Origin: Flectonema sp. DT1601
Taxonomy: Eukaryota; Euglenozoa; Diplonemea; Diplonemida; Diplonemidae
Direction of reading: 5' to 3'
Assembly (NCBI GenBank): GCA_964019425.1
Contig: OZ025816.1
Location: 124,001 to 188,000, forward strand
Length of the DNA: 64,000 nt
Every line of letters starts with the position of its first letter. Positions within the stretch are counted from its first letter, which is position 1. The translations under genes were made by a program, and so were the position numbers. Below the pieces are notes generated by a model. The model was not told the origin of the DNA. It searched no databases and saw only the letters and a list, made by a program, of their open reading frames with translations. Shown here piece after piece: positions 56,301 through 64,000 of the stretch.

Positions 56301-56548
56301 TAGTAAACCGCAGCTCCGTTTTCATATTTGAATGTTAGTTGTCCTCCGTTTGGTCTTTTATCATAGAATGAAACTTCAGGTGTGAATCCATGAATTGAGC
56401 TAATGGCACTACTTGCGATTGACTCATCAGGATGTGCAACAGAAATGCTTCTATCATCAACGAAGTCACCTGCTGTACCACCAGCTGCTCGGTACTCTTG
56501 AAGGAGATGCCGCCCACGGTCGCCTAGCGACTGCCCACTCACGGCCAT
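47365..56548 (-). CDS. Giant coiled-coil protein, about 2900 aa plus gap, four exons
   Basis: Start MAVSGQSLGDRG at 56548. Residues ~40-170 form a compact beta-rich head (GGQLTFKYENGAAVYYCDGD, QVIFQKNLIHVVFPD) of a polo-box-like style, family not established. The rest is coiled coil with loosely repeated ~40-residue units (ELENQLEKFISLSDDKTKL). Later exons are linked by phase-0 introns: 49745-49677 (GTTTGG-CAG), 49622-49555 (GTTTGT-CAG), 49389-49318 (GTTTGT-CAG). The last exon, 49317-47365, adds 650 residues. The frame is interrupted by the N gap and changes about three times between 50.3 and 50.8 kb, next to A or T runs, which looks like consensus error beside the gap rather than a dead gene. 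Probably a cytoskeletal, flagellar or Golgi-type tether. Confidence 0.65.
50790..51200 (-). repeat. Coding repeats of about 47 codons next to the gap
   Basis: Three consecutive units share (A)AYSKxKxDxLEDDDD, an Asn/Ser/Thr stretch and a heptad block ending LRxAYSK or LQVAYSK. Tandem repetition here explains why assembly failed at the adjacent N gap. Confidence 0.75.
51217..51416. other. Assembly gap (200 N)
   Basis: Exactly 200 N, so the true length is unknown. It lies inside the repeated coiled-coil coding region. Confidence 0.99.
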
Positions 56549-56797
56549 CTTTTTGATGAACCTATATTGAGAAATACCGATGAAAAGTCTTTTCAAACTA
56601 ACATGACTGTGATATCTGTAAATAGAAAAAAAAAAAAAGAAAAAAAAATTATAACAACAACAACAATCAAATCAAATACTAAACATAGTGATAGTAACGT
56701 AACATGACTCACCAAGTAGTGAGAGATCGTAATTTTCGTAAATGATACCAATACTTGTTGGGAAGGCAGAGGAAACTGAACCGAATAAAGTCCAAAA

Positions 56798-56924
56798 CCA
56801 TTCAGATAAGCCTTAGATTTTGTTGATCGCAGCTAGTGTTACTGGCGCACAGGGAAATAGATAACATGACATAATAAATAACGGCTCTTAATCTGAATAG
56901 TTTCTTCTCCGACTTCGTCGGTGC
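56798..56924. repeat. Small-RNA/SINE-like repeat, copy F (best preserved)
   Basis: Starts CCATTCAGATAAGCC without a preceding long A run, contains TTTGTTGATCGCAG, a middle hairpin CTAGTG-TT-ACTGG (one G-U type pair), GGGAAATAGATAACATGAC, closing strand ATCTGAATAG, and the 3' hairpin CCGAC-TTC-GTCGG-TGC, then an A tail of about 22. Confidence 0.8.
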
Positions 56925-56980
56925 AAAAAAAAAAAAAAAAAAAAAAAACCGCAATAGAAATTTATGACAGTTGCTGCATG

Positions 56981-57019
56981 GTTGAGCTGGTTAGTGCAGA
57001 TGACACTAACCAGCTCAAC
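56981..57019. repeat. Perfect 16-bp hairpin with 7-nt loop
   Basis: GTTGAGCTGGTTAGTG at 56981-56996 pairs exactly with 57004-57019; the loop is CAGATGA. It could be a processing signal, a precursor of a small RNA or a fold-back remnant. Confidence 0.9.
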
Positions 57020-57182
57020 AAAAACAGCAGGTTATCCTGGATTTTTTTTTAAAAGAAAGTTTCCAGTAGGCAAGTAGTTAACAAAAATTAAAGGCTAGAT
57101 AAAAGTGATAAATAAAACAAAAGGCTATTCCGTATACGTTAAGAAGAGACAAATCATTAAATCTACCTGTTTATTATATAAT

Positions 57183-58049
57183 TCAATCTTGGGCTTGTAG
57201 TGACTTCCTCGCAAATTGGGCAGAGCACTCTCCCCATTCAGAAGGAAAGCTCGCATCACAAGCAAGCCTGCAACCAGCTATGGAATCAAAGCGAACAAAA
57301 CAAACAGTTCTATTAAGCATTTGAGTGATTCGGTGCGATTCGTATCCTGACATTGTTGACAGAAATTGTTGGACATCAGAGTTACAAAACGAATTGGGTA
57401 GCGGCCCTAGATGTAAAGTGTTACATGGCTTGCAGTCTCCAGGCCATGTTTGTGGGGGTGATACCAACGGTGATTTTGAGTAATCGAGAATTAGTTTTTT
57501 ACAATGTGATAATAAACCACCTTCAAGACGACCAAGACCGCGGGTTGCTAATTCAACAGTTGCAAACTGAGCAAAGCAAACAGCGCTATCTTTGTGTTTA
57601 TCTGATGGGACGTATTTCATTCCCGTGAATCCTTTAAGCTCCAAGAGTATATCCCCGAGATCTTCTTCACTCATTCCGTTAATCCCTCCAATGTAGAGAG
57701 TATTTGATGGTTTTTGAAATTTAACATACTGACTGGTTGGAATAGGAGCATCAGGCGCCATATCTTTCTTTCGTTCTTTCAAATTCCTATTCGCCCACTG
57801 TGCTCTTAGAACTGTATGTTCAATTTTTCTTCCTTGGAGGAAATCAAGTGCCCTTTTAGCATTTCTTTCAGTATCAAATAACGCATAGCCGACTGACTGT
57901 TGCCATGTGTGCATCATAGACTTTTCGAATCCCTCTGCAAACATAAAATATCCATTAAACTCTCTCTCTGTCACTCCCGTAGGTAATCCCTTCACCATTA
58001 ATGTGCAAAGCTCTTCAGTTGAACTTCCTTCATTTGGTTCCTCAGCCAT
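57183..58049 (-). CDS. RNA-binding protein with three RRMs, RBPMS/Whi3-like (288 aa)
   Basis: Starts MAEEPNEGSS at 58049; an in-frame upstream extension is hydrophobic and contains an acceptor-like TTTTTTTCACAAG, so it is treated as untranslated. RRM1 spans ~15-88 (LMVKGLP, VGYALFDT), RRM2 ~116-192 (LYIGGIN, VCFAQFAT) and RRM3 ~209-285 (LHLGPLP, VCFVRFDS). The style of the RNP motifs (GLPTGVTEREF, GFTGMKYV) is closest to the RBPMS/couch-potato/Whi3 group, which binds CAC- or GCAU-type sites in mRNA. Little sequence lies outside the domains, so it is a compact mRNA-binding protein. Targets unknown. Confidence 0.8.
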   Translation of the reverse strand: MAEEPNEGSSTEELCTLMVKGLPTGVTEREFNGYFMFAEGFEKSMMHTWQQSVGYALFDTERNAKRALDFLQGRKIEHTVLRAQWANRNLKERKKDMAPDAPIPTSQYVKFQKPSNTLYIGGINGMSEEDLGDILLELKGFTGMKYVPSDKHKDSAVCFAQFATVELATRGLGRLEGGLLSHCKKLILDYSKSPLVSPPQTWPGDCKPCNTLHLGPLPNSFCNSDVQQFLSTMSGYESHRITQMLNRTVCFVRFDSIAGCRLACDASFPSEWGECSAQFARKSLQAQD

Positions 58050-59080
58050 CTTGAGAAGGGTTACTTGTGAAAAAAATACACATGTGAAAAGAAACACACA
58101 CATAAAATCAATTGTTAAAAAACAGGTTACTATAAATAATTACTACTCTTGTGGGCTAGGTAAAGAGAGAGTGCTAATTACGGTGGTGAGGAAAAAAAAA
58201 ATAGAAAGAAAAATAGAGAACGCAGAGAGGAAGAGTAAATTCAAAATCGGGGTGGCGCATTGGCTTCCCGAAATCAATAAATAAAATAAAAAAAGACTGG
58301 TGTGTAAAAAAAAAGTGTTTAGTTTAATAATCGTGAAAAAAAAGAGATAGAAAATAGTGTCGGCAAGTGTTTACACCGCTGTGTCACCTTCTTCTATTTG
58401 AGGCTTTCAAGATTACTACTCCTACCCAGAGTATTATCGCACACTCAAGGCAGACGTGGTTTGCTGTACTCAAGTGCAATCAAATTTTAATGTGTGCAAA
58501 TAAGAAAGGCTAGGGAAAGAAATAAACAAACTGAGACAACGGTGGCAAAGTATGTGTCACACCGGGGTCGTAGGGATTTCCATTTTTTTTTAATTTTTTG
58601 TTTTTTTTGTTTTATTTTGTTTTTGGATAACGAAAGAAATGGGAAAATCGAAAAAGAAAAAAAAACATTCAAACCATGGTTGTAGCGCCCCTACTCCATC
58701 AGTCCATATATGGCTCTTTTAAAAAACAGCCAATTAAAGAAACAATCATGGGCTAAATATGTACAGATCTGGTAATATTAGGCTAAATGCGGGTGCTCTA
58801 CTTTCCCCATCTCGTCACTATTGTGCAAAAGGGAAAAAAAAGCGCCCGCTAAATTCTTTTTTTTTACGGGCACCACAACCATGTTTACAATAAAAAAAAC
58901 AAATGGACATCGTTGAAAAGACAACATTAATAATAATAAATAATTTAAAAAATCTTTCTTTAAAAAAAAAAAAAAGAAAAGAAACTGTGCTAAGACTCAA
59001 CTACATAAAATACGTACAAAAGAGTGGAGGGTGAAGGCAAAACCTTTACTTGCGGTTCCTGCGTCAGAGACACCACAACT
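58050..59080. other. Intergenic, about 1 kb
   Basis: A less repetitive part at about 58350-58560 is present, but no gene or RNA is recognised. The rest is A/T runs. Confidence 0.5.
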
Positions 59081-61315
59081 TCAACAAGACTTAATACCAC
59101 ACACCAACCCTTCAGAGTTTCTTTTATAGTTTTCAGATCGAAGAATAACTTCACCAGATTCCCAATTAGGGAACTGCTTCAAGTCTTCGATAACATTATC
59201 AGTTCCGAAGAACTCGTGACGGACAACATCATCATTTAAGTAATGACCTAAAGTAACTATTGGAATTGAATCAACGATAATAACATGACCATTTGATAGA
59301 ACGAAGTCAAACACTACTTCTTCGTGTGATATAATTTCAATACCACCCTCGCAGTTAATAGGATAAGACCAACCGTTTGATAATAAGACAGGATGGAAAG
59401 GTGTAATACGAAGACCTGATGGGAGTTTCACGAGTGGAATCTTTCCATTTTCAGGGATCAGTTTAACAACACAAATAACTTCAGCATCACCAGAGGGGGT
59501 GGACACAATGGATCCTTTTGACAGTTCAGAAGCTGCTGACAGTCCGTTAGGAGTCACTATGCTTGAATCACCAGTAACACAGCCGCCATTGCAATTATAA
59601 AACTTCGCAGCAGAAACAGCCTTTGGAGCGATTTGCTTAGAATACGAAGAGTTGTAACCTCCCCTTGCTGGAGTTGACGCGACCATTGCCGGCATCTTTA
59701 TAAAAACCCCATCAGCGATATCTCTGAGCTTCTCAAACAGTTCTCCTCCATAGTGCTGAACCCCAGGATCTTTGAAATTATTACAAATTTGATGGGCGTG
59801 AGCGTGTTTTAATGAAGGCAAGAAATGTCTTCCCCATTTTTGAAAAGCAGCAGGTTGAGTTGCTTCTGTTATCTGACCAGTGATGTCTTTTAAAAGGTCT
59901 TTAATTGATTCAAGTGAACTGACGTTGCTGTTTTTAATAACTTGTTGTAAACGAATAAGTGCTGCGTTAGTATCAGAAAGTCCATTGAGAATTGCATTTA
60001 AGACGTCGACTGTTGCTAGTCGGAGTTCGTGAGCTTCTAATTCGTACACAAGTTCGTTATCAATATTGACAACTGATGCATTCGATCTTTTTAATAATGA
60101 CAAGTTAAAAAATGAAACATCTTCCGCCTTCATGATGTCAACATCATCAGGAAGCTCACTAAACTTTATAATAATATGACGAGGTTGATCATACGCGATG
60201 TTCCCAACGGATATTTCAACACCTGAAGCGGTTCGGACTGTTGGATACGATGCGTTTATTCCATCAGCAGAAACAATCTTTTGCTTTGATTCTTCAATGT
60301 TAATCTTTACATCTCTCACGTATCTACTCATCATGGTACTGACAGCGTTAACAAAAATAGTTCCGACAAGACTGCCATCAGGAATAAATGCGTAAGTACC
60401 CCCTCCAATTTCTGCTATTTTAGTTAGCAGCGTTGAGTCCATCGCATACCCAAATCCAAACGTGCTCACTACAGCAGGAATTCCTTTATTATCAGAAATG
60501 TACTTTTCCAACATCGGGATGTGACCTCTCGGTGGAATCACATTAGGCATACCATCAGTGAATAACATCACATTGTTATTTTGATTATTTAAATCACTTT
60601 CACATATTTGTAAAGAGGTCACGAGACCATCCCATAAGTTAGTTTGTCCTGAAGCTCTAATTCCTTCCAAGATCGATGTCGCTTTCTTTTTATTTTCATC
60701 AGTCAACAGAGTCGGAGGTAACTTAACAGCGGCACTCTGATTGTAAGTAACGAAAGAGATCGTGTCTTTTTTTGAAAGACAGAGGATTATTGTTTTAATG
60801 CTGTGTTTCACGAGATCAAGAACTGAAAGTCCCAAATTTTCAACATCACCATTCTCATTTTTTAAAGTAACCTGTTGAGTCATCGAAGCAGAGATGTCAA
60901 TGGCGCAGACTAAGTTCAATGGCAGAGGTGATTTTGATGTTGTAGGCACCAGCTTTACTAGAACTCGATTTCCTTCAGCTCTGGTTAGAGTGACGGCAAT
61001 ATTCGATTTGTGATTAACTTGCAAACTCTTAATCGAAACTGGTACTTGTTCTGCTGTCATATTATTCTTCTTAAGAAAGTCTTCAATCAAGTTTCGCAAC
61101 ATTCTGTTTGGCACCAACTTCTCAGCGCTCAATGGCTTTCTAGTCAGAGGATTGCTGGGGCACTTTTCAAGCCATTCTTTTATGGCTGCTTCAGAGTAAC
61201 TGTTCCCCTCATCATCCATTACAGCATTCACCATTATTGTGTGTGTAATTGGACACATGAATTCAGTTGGAATCGGAGGGCGGTTGTCCGCGACGTCAGT
61301 CGCTTTGGTTGCCAT
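59081..61315 (-). CDS. U-box, von Willebrand A and Hint (Vint) domain protein (744 aa)
   Basis: Starts MATKATDVADN at 61315, just after a CCTGCAG acceptor-like site; the longer in-frame extension is poly-Phe. Residues ~13-85 are a U-box (IPTEFMCPITHTIM, NPLTRKPLS), an E2-binding ubiquitin-ligase fold. Residues ~135-320 are a vWA domain with a MIDAS-type DISAS. The central region (~330-560) is the vWA-associated interval. From Cys579 (GGCVTGDSSIVTPNG) to about 715 lies a Hint-type domain with TPFHPV, as in Vint proteins, where vWA is followed by an intein-like autoprocessing domain. Self-cleavage before Cys579 would release the U-box-vWA part. Activity is inferred from conserved residues only. 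Confidence 0.85.
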   Translation of the reverse strand: MATKATDVADNRPPIPTEFMCPITHTIMVNAVMDDEGNSYSEAAIKEWLEKCPSNPLTRKPLSAEKLVPNRMLRNLIEDFLKKNNMTAEQVPVSIKSLQVNHKSNIAVTLTRAEGNRVLVKLVPTTSKSPLPLNLVCAIDISASMTQQVTLKNENGDVENLGLSVLDLVKHSIKTIILCLSKKDTISFVTYNQSAAVKLPPTLLTDENKKKATSILEGIRASGQTNLWDGLVTSLQICESDLNNQNNNVMLFTDGMPNVIPPRGHIPMLEKYISDNKGIPAVVSTFGFGYAMDSTLLTKIAEIGGGTYAFIPDGSLVGTIFVNAVSTMMSRYVRDVKINIEESKQKIVSADGINASYPTVRTASGVEISVGNIAYDQPRHIIIKFSELPDDVDIMKAEDVSFFNLSLLKRSNASVVNIDNELVYELEAHELRLATVDVLNAILNGLSDTNAALIRLQQVIKNSNVSSLESIKDLLKDITGQITEATQPAAFQKWGRHFLPSLKHAHAHQICNNFKDPGVQHYGGELFEKLRDIADGVFIKMPAMVASTPARGGYNSSYSKQIAPKAVSAAKFYNCNGGCVTGDSSIVTPNGLSAASELSKGSIVSTPSGDAEVICVVKLIPENGKIPLVKLPSGLRITPFHPVLLSNGWSYPINCEGGIEIISHEEVVFDFVLSNGHVIIVDSIPIVTLGHYLNDDVVRHEFFGTDNVIEDLKQFPNWESGEVILRSENYKRNSEGLVCGIKSC

Positions 61316-61860
61316 GTCAAACAAAAAAAGAAGACTGCAGGAAAAAAAAAAAAAATAAATGATAATATTAGTAATTAAAAAAAACACGCAAAAAAAAAAA
61401 AAAAAAAAAAAAACCAAAAAAAAATCTTTTTGGGTTAGCAAAAAATCAAGTCATACAAAGTATAATTTTATACTTTTTTTTTTTTTTTTTTTTACACAAA
61501 TAAAAAAAAAAATCAATACAGATTGTTAAACAAGCTATTTGATTAAATAAACAGGTTAGAATAGATGTAGCCAAGAGCTCACCCAACTTCGTATAAGATC
61601 TCATCTTAGAAAGCTTTTTCCTCGTTACATAATTACAATACAAAGAGAGAAGTAATTCCATCCAGCCATGTCATTGCTGCTATCTGGACAACTCATCATA
61701 AAGTAGATCAACAAAATGTTTATAATAAAACAATTTTTTGTTGAATTAAAATCGAAGAAAAAAAAAAAAGAATCCACCTTATAGGAATATGTGTATATAA
61801 AAATTAATGAATGTTTTTTTTGTGAAACATTTCTTAAAATCAGTTTAATTGATTTTTTTT
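61316..61860. other. Intergenic
   Basis: A and T runs near 61391 and 61475. No gene is seen. Confidence 0.5.
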
Positions 61861-62395
61861 TTATCCAGATACAGATGATGATGAAGAACGTCGACTTTCT
61901 TCGGAATTCAGTCGTTTTTCTCTCCTCCGACGGGAAGCTTGTAAGGCAGAGGGTTGCTATTTTAAAGTATTACAAAAAGTGCAATAAAACGAATTGATAC
62001 ACAGGTGAAATACATACTCTTCGTATCTTAGGATCCTCATCTTCGGAACTTTTTGTCTCAAATATTTCTCTTACCTGACGAATCTGATTTTTTTTTTTTA
62101 TATTCTAATTTCTTGAAAACAAACAAACAAATTTCTTTTTTTTTTTTAGATTTCACATTAAAAAAAAAAATTTTTGATATATTCAAAAGAATACGAATTT
62201 GTGTTATGACAATAGTGAAAAATGACCAAATCTGAAATAAATTTTATATAAAAAAAAAAAAAAAAATCAGACCCGAGAGAGAAACAAACTCCACAACAGT
62301 TTCCACCCCAACACAATCGACAACAGAGCAATCACTACTGAAATAAATGTTTCACCAGCTGCGTTGTAATAATGTCCATCTTCCAACGCGTCCAT
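61861..62395 (-). CDS. Small single-pass membrane protein, SMIM13-like (94 aa, three exons)
   Basis: Exon 1 (62395-62273, 41 codons) encodes MDALEDGHYYNAAGE then one hydrophobic helix ending GWKLLWSLFLSR. Exon 2 (62083-62018, 22 codons) follows AATCAG and encodes IRQVREIFETKSSEDEDPK, ending before GTATGT. Exon 3 (61956-61861) follows AAATAG and encodes a basic, Ser-rich tail to a TAA stop. All joins are phase 0; the first donor (GTCTGA) is weak. Length (91 aa in human), helix position, the WxLFLS-K/R motif followed by a LREL/VREIF helix, and the acidic then basic Ser-rich tail all match vertebrate SMIM13 as remembered. Function of that family is unknown. Either a membrane protein of the secretory pathway or plasma membrane. 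Confidence 0.6.
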
Positions 62396-63519
62396 TTCTT
62401 ATGTCACTTTTTATAAAATAAATAAAAAATAGTTGTGTTATGAAAATACGCTTGTATATAAAATATATTTCGAGTCTGCTATTTTCAAAAAAAAAAAACA
62501 GATGTCGATAGGTGGTGTGGAAGTTGGGGGAAAAGAGTTAGTTTTTTTTTAAAAAAAAATATTAAAGTATATCATTGAAGTTCACAGTTTTTTTAAAAAT
62601 AATTTCCAATTATCATCTGAGCAGATCTTCATGTAGCACAAAGAGGTCAGATATCATTTTTGCTGTCATAGTAATACAGTTTTTAATCACAATCAACTGA
62701 CTCACACTCACCGAGGAAACTCTTCAATCAACTGACGTGCGAGAAAAACACATCAAACACTTGAAAAAAATTCAAATTATTTTTAGTGTCTCATAGAAAT
62801 GAATTAACCAACAGAAGTCACACTACTAAAGACCCGATTAATCCAACGATGTGAGTGAATTGAATTTACTAACAAAAAGCAAAAAACCTTCATTCAGTTA
62901 TTCTAACAACTAACCAAGAAGTTGTCAGATAAGTGACTGTAGTGACGAATGTGTCAAAAGTAAAGCAACCATCCTCCTGTGAAATGTTTCAGTGTTAAGT
63001 TTTATTATTCTGTCTTGAATTCTAATTGAGTAAAAAGATGTGAACTTTCTTTTCCAAAGACACTCAAAAAAAAACTTTCGATTAACTGAGAGGGAAGTAA
63101 TTCTTATATCTCTGCGTCCATCCCACTCAACCGCTGCTGTATCCATATCCCTAACAAGAGAATTTACATTGGCGGTGAGACAACATTTGATAACATTTAG
63201 CCTGTTTGAAAGAAAGTGTTTTGTATTATTACGAAAAATTTTAAACTCGACTTGCTCTAATTGTCTCAAGACAACATTAAAAACAAACCCCCATATGAAA
63301 GATTTACAACTTATCTTCTCTTCTCATGTTAATTGCTGATTGATGTGATTGTTAGGATCGTACCTCACATCAGTTCATCAGTTCTATTTAACTAACTCCA
63401 GCTGATCAAATTTAATTGCGGAGGTGATGCTTTGAAGCACCACACACTCAAGTAGATTCAGTTAAGATACTCATCAGGTATACTGCAGGTGGTGACATCA
63501 TGTTCATCGTTTGGGGTAG
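62396..63519. other. Intergenic, about 1.1 kb
   Basis: Open frames on both strands overlap near 62925-63339, but neither has convincing composition or flanking signals. No gene can be supported. Confidence 0.45.
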
Positions 63520-63978
63520 TTAGTATCGTCGAACACCCGAAGAAATCGGTATCCTCGTTTTCTCAATTTTACACGTCGCTTGGCAGGTTCGCTTACCATT
63601 GTGCCAGCTGACGACGACAGACGTAGCAGAGCAGGAGATGACTTTGACGGCTTTCCATTTCTTATAAAGATGTGCTTCAATAATAGTGTCCGGCATGTAT
63701 GTTGCTGTTATTTCAGTACTTTCTGTTGAAGTTGTTGTGTTTGCTGTATCAGTTCTGGTTATCGGTTCTTCAATTGGTTTAGAAATACTCCAAAATGGAT
63801 CAAACGGCTCACTTTTAGTATTTGAACAACCTCCGCACAGAATTCCAAAATATCCAACATCACTACAGCAATTAACGTGATAGTTATCTCCGCATATCTT
63901 ACAATGAACAAACAGACCATCTTCTGCACTACCCATACAAGACTTGCAGGTCACTCTCGGGAATCCCTCAATTTCCAT
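63520..63978 (-). CDS. PHD-finger protein (152 aa)
   Basis: An N-terminal C4HC3 zinc finger with all eight ligands visible: Cys11, Cys14, Cys26, Cys29, His34, Cys37, Cys48 and Cys51. This is the classical PHD spacing, usually a reader of histone H3 tails. A Thr/Glu-rich linker (~65-100) follows, then residues ~108-150 form a small beta-rich module (KWKAVKVISCSATSVVVSW) of Tudor/chromo-barrel style. A small nuclear chromatin-binding protein is the likely role. The ATG is preceded by an A run; further upstream is too near the window end to judge. Confidence 0.75.
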   Translation of the reverse strand: MEIEGFPRVTCKSCMGSAEDGLFVHCKICGDNYHVNCCSDVGYFGILCGGCSNTKSEPFDPFWSISKPIEEPITRTDTANTTTSTESTEITATYMPDTIIEAHLYKKWKAVKVISCSATSVVVSWHNGKRTCQATCKIEKTRIPISSGVRRY

Positions 63979-64000
63979 TTTTTTTTTGTGTGTGTGTTGG

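Larger units (their letters stand above)
56549..57182. other. Intergenic with repeat copy F and a perfect hairpin
   Basis: Holds small-RNA/SINE-like copy F and, 56 bp after it, a 16-bp perfect hairpin. No coding region is seen. Confidence 0.6.

Noticed and set aside
56798-56924. Dispersed small repeat as the spliced-leader RNA
   Set aside because: No good donor at a fitting distance from either end and no match to remembered euglenozoan or dinoflagellate leaders.
61791-61997. Plus-strand frame over the last exon of the SMIM13-like gene
   Set aside because: The minus-strand reading gives matching splice sites, phase and a family resemblance; the plus reading does not.
62925-63339. Overlapping open frames on both strands between the SMIM13-like and PHD genes
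   Set aside because: Composition is not protein-like, the two frames shadow each other and no domain is recognised.

Overview
The window looks like nuclear DNA of a flagellated protist. Reasons: conventional short GT-AG introns (66-99 bp where both ends can be read), very A/T-rich intergenic DNA packed with long poly-A and poly-T runs, secreted multidomain lectins, PHD, RRM, USP and U-box proteins, and long coiled-coil cytoskeletal-type proteins. Every supportable protein gene, 17 in all, lies on the minus strand. Several start codons sit 0-30 nt downstream of a pyrimidine-rich stretch ending in AG. Together these features resemble directional gene clusters with spliced-leader trans-splicing (Euglenozoa such as diplonemids, or dinoflagellate/perkinsid relatives), but no spliced-leader gene is seen and the taxon is not proven.

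Layout. 1-16.25 kb: tandem array of five secreted C-type lectin genes (the first cut by the window edge) separated by duplicated, partly scrambled spacers. 17.2-18.8 kb: an EamA/DMT-type membrane transporter. 18.8-27.6 kb: almost 9 kb without a convincing gene, holding three copies of a dispersed structured small-RNA/SINE-like repeat and one decayed coding-like stretch. 27.6-33.4 kb: a reductase with an N-terminal acylation motif, a proline-rich basic protein, a charged flagellar-type protein and a coiled-coil protein. 34.2-39.6 kb: a large surface protein with a repeat stalk and a multipass membrane end, then a USP53/54-like ubiquitin hydrolase. 40.5-47 kb: a possible DENN/FNIP-like protein, a helical-repeat protein likely mitochondrial, and a secreted LRR-trefoil protein. 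47.4-56.5 kb: a giant coiled-coil gene of about 3000 codons carrying a 200-N assembly gap. 57.2-64 kb: a triple-RRM protein, a U-box/vWA/Hint protein, a small SMIM13-like membrane protein in three exons, and a PHD-finger protein.

Common threads: one part of the window is about the cell surface (five C-type lectins, the stalked protein with a discoidin-like domain, the LRR-trefoil protein). Another is ubiquitin (USP, U-box). A third is cytoskeleton/flagellum (several coiled-coil proteins). The most interesting signals are the lectin array, whose copies differ most inside the predicted sugar-binding loop, and the six-copy structured small RNA family whose stems are kept while loops change.
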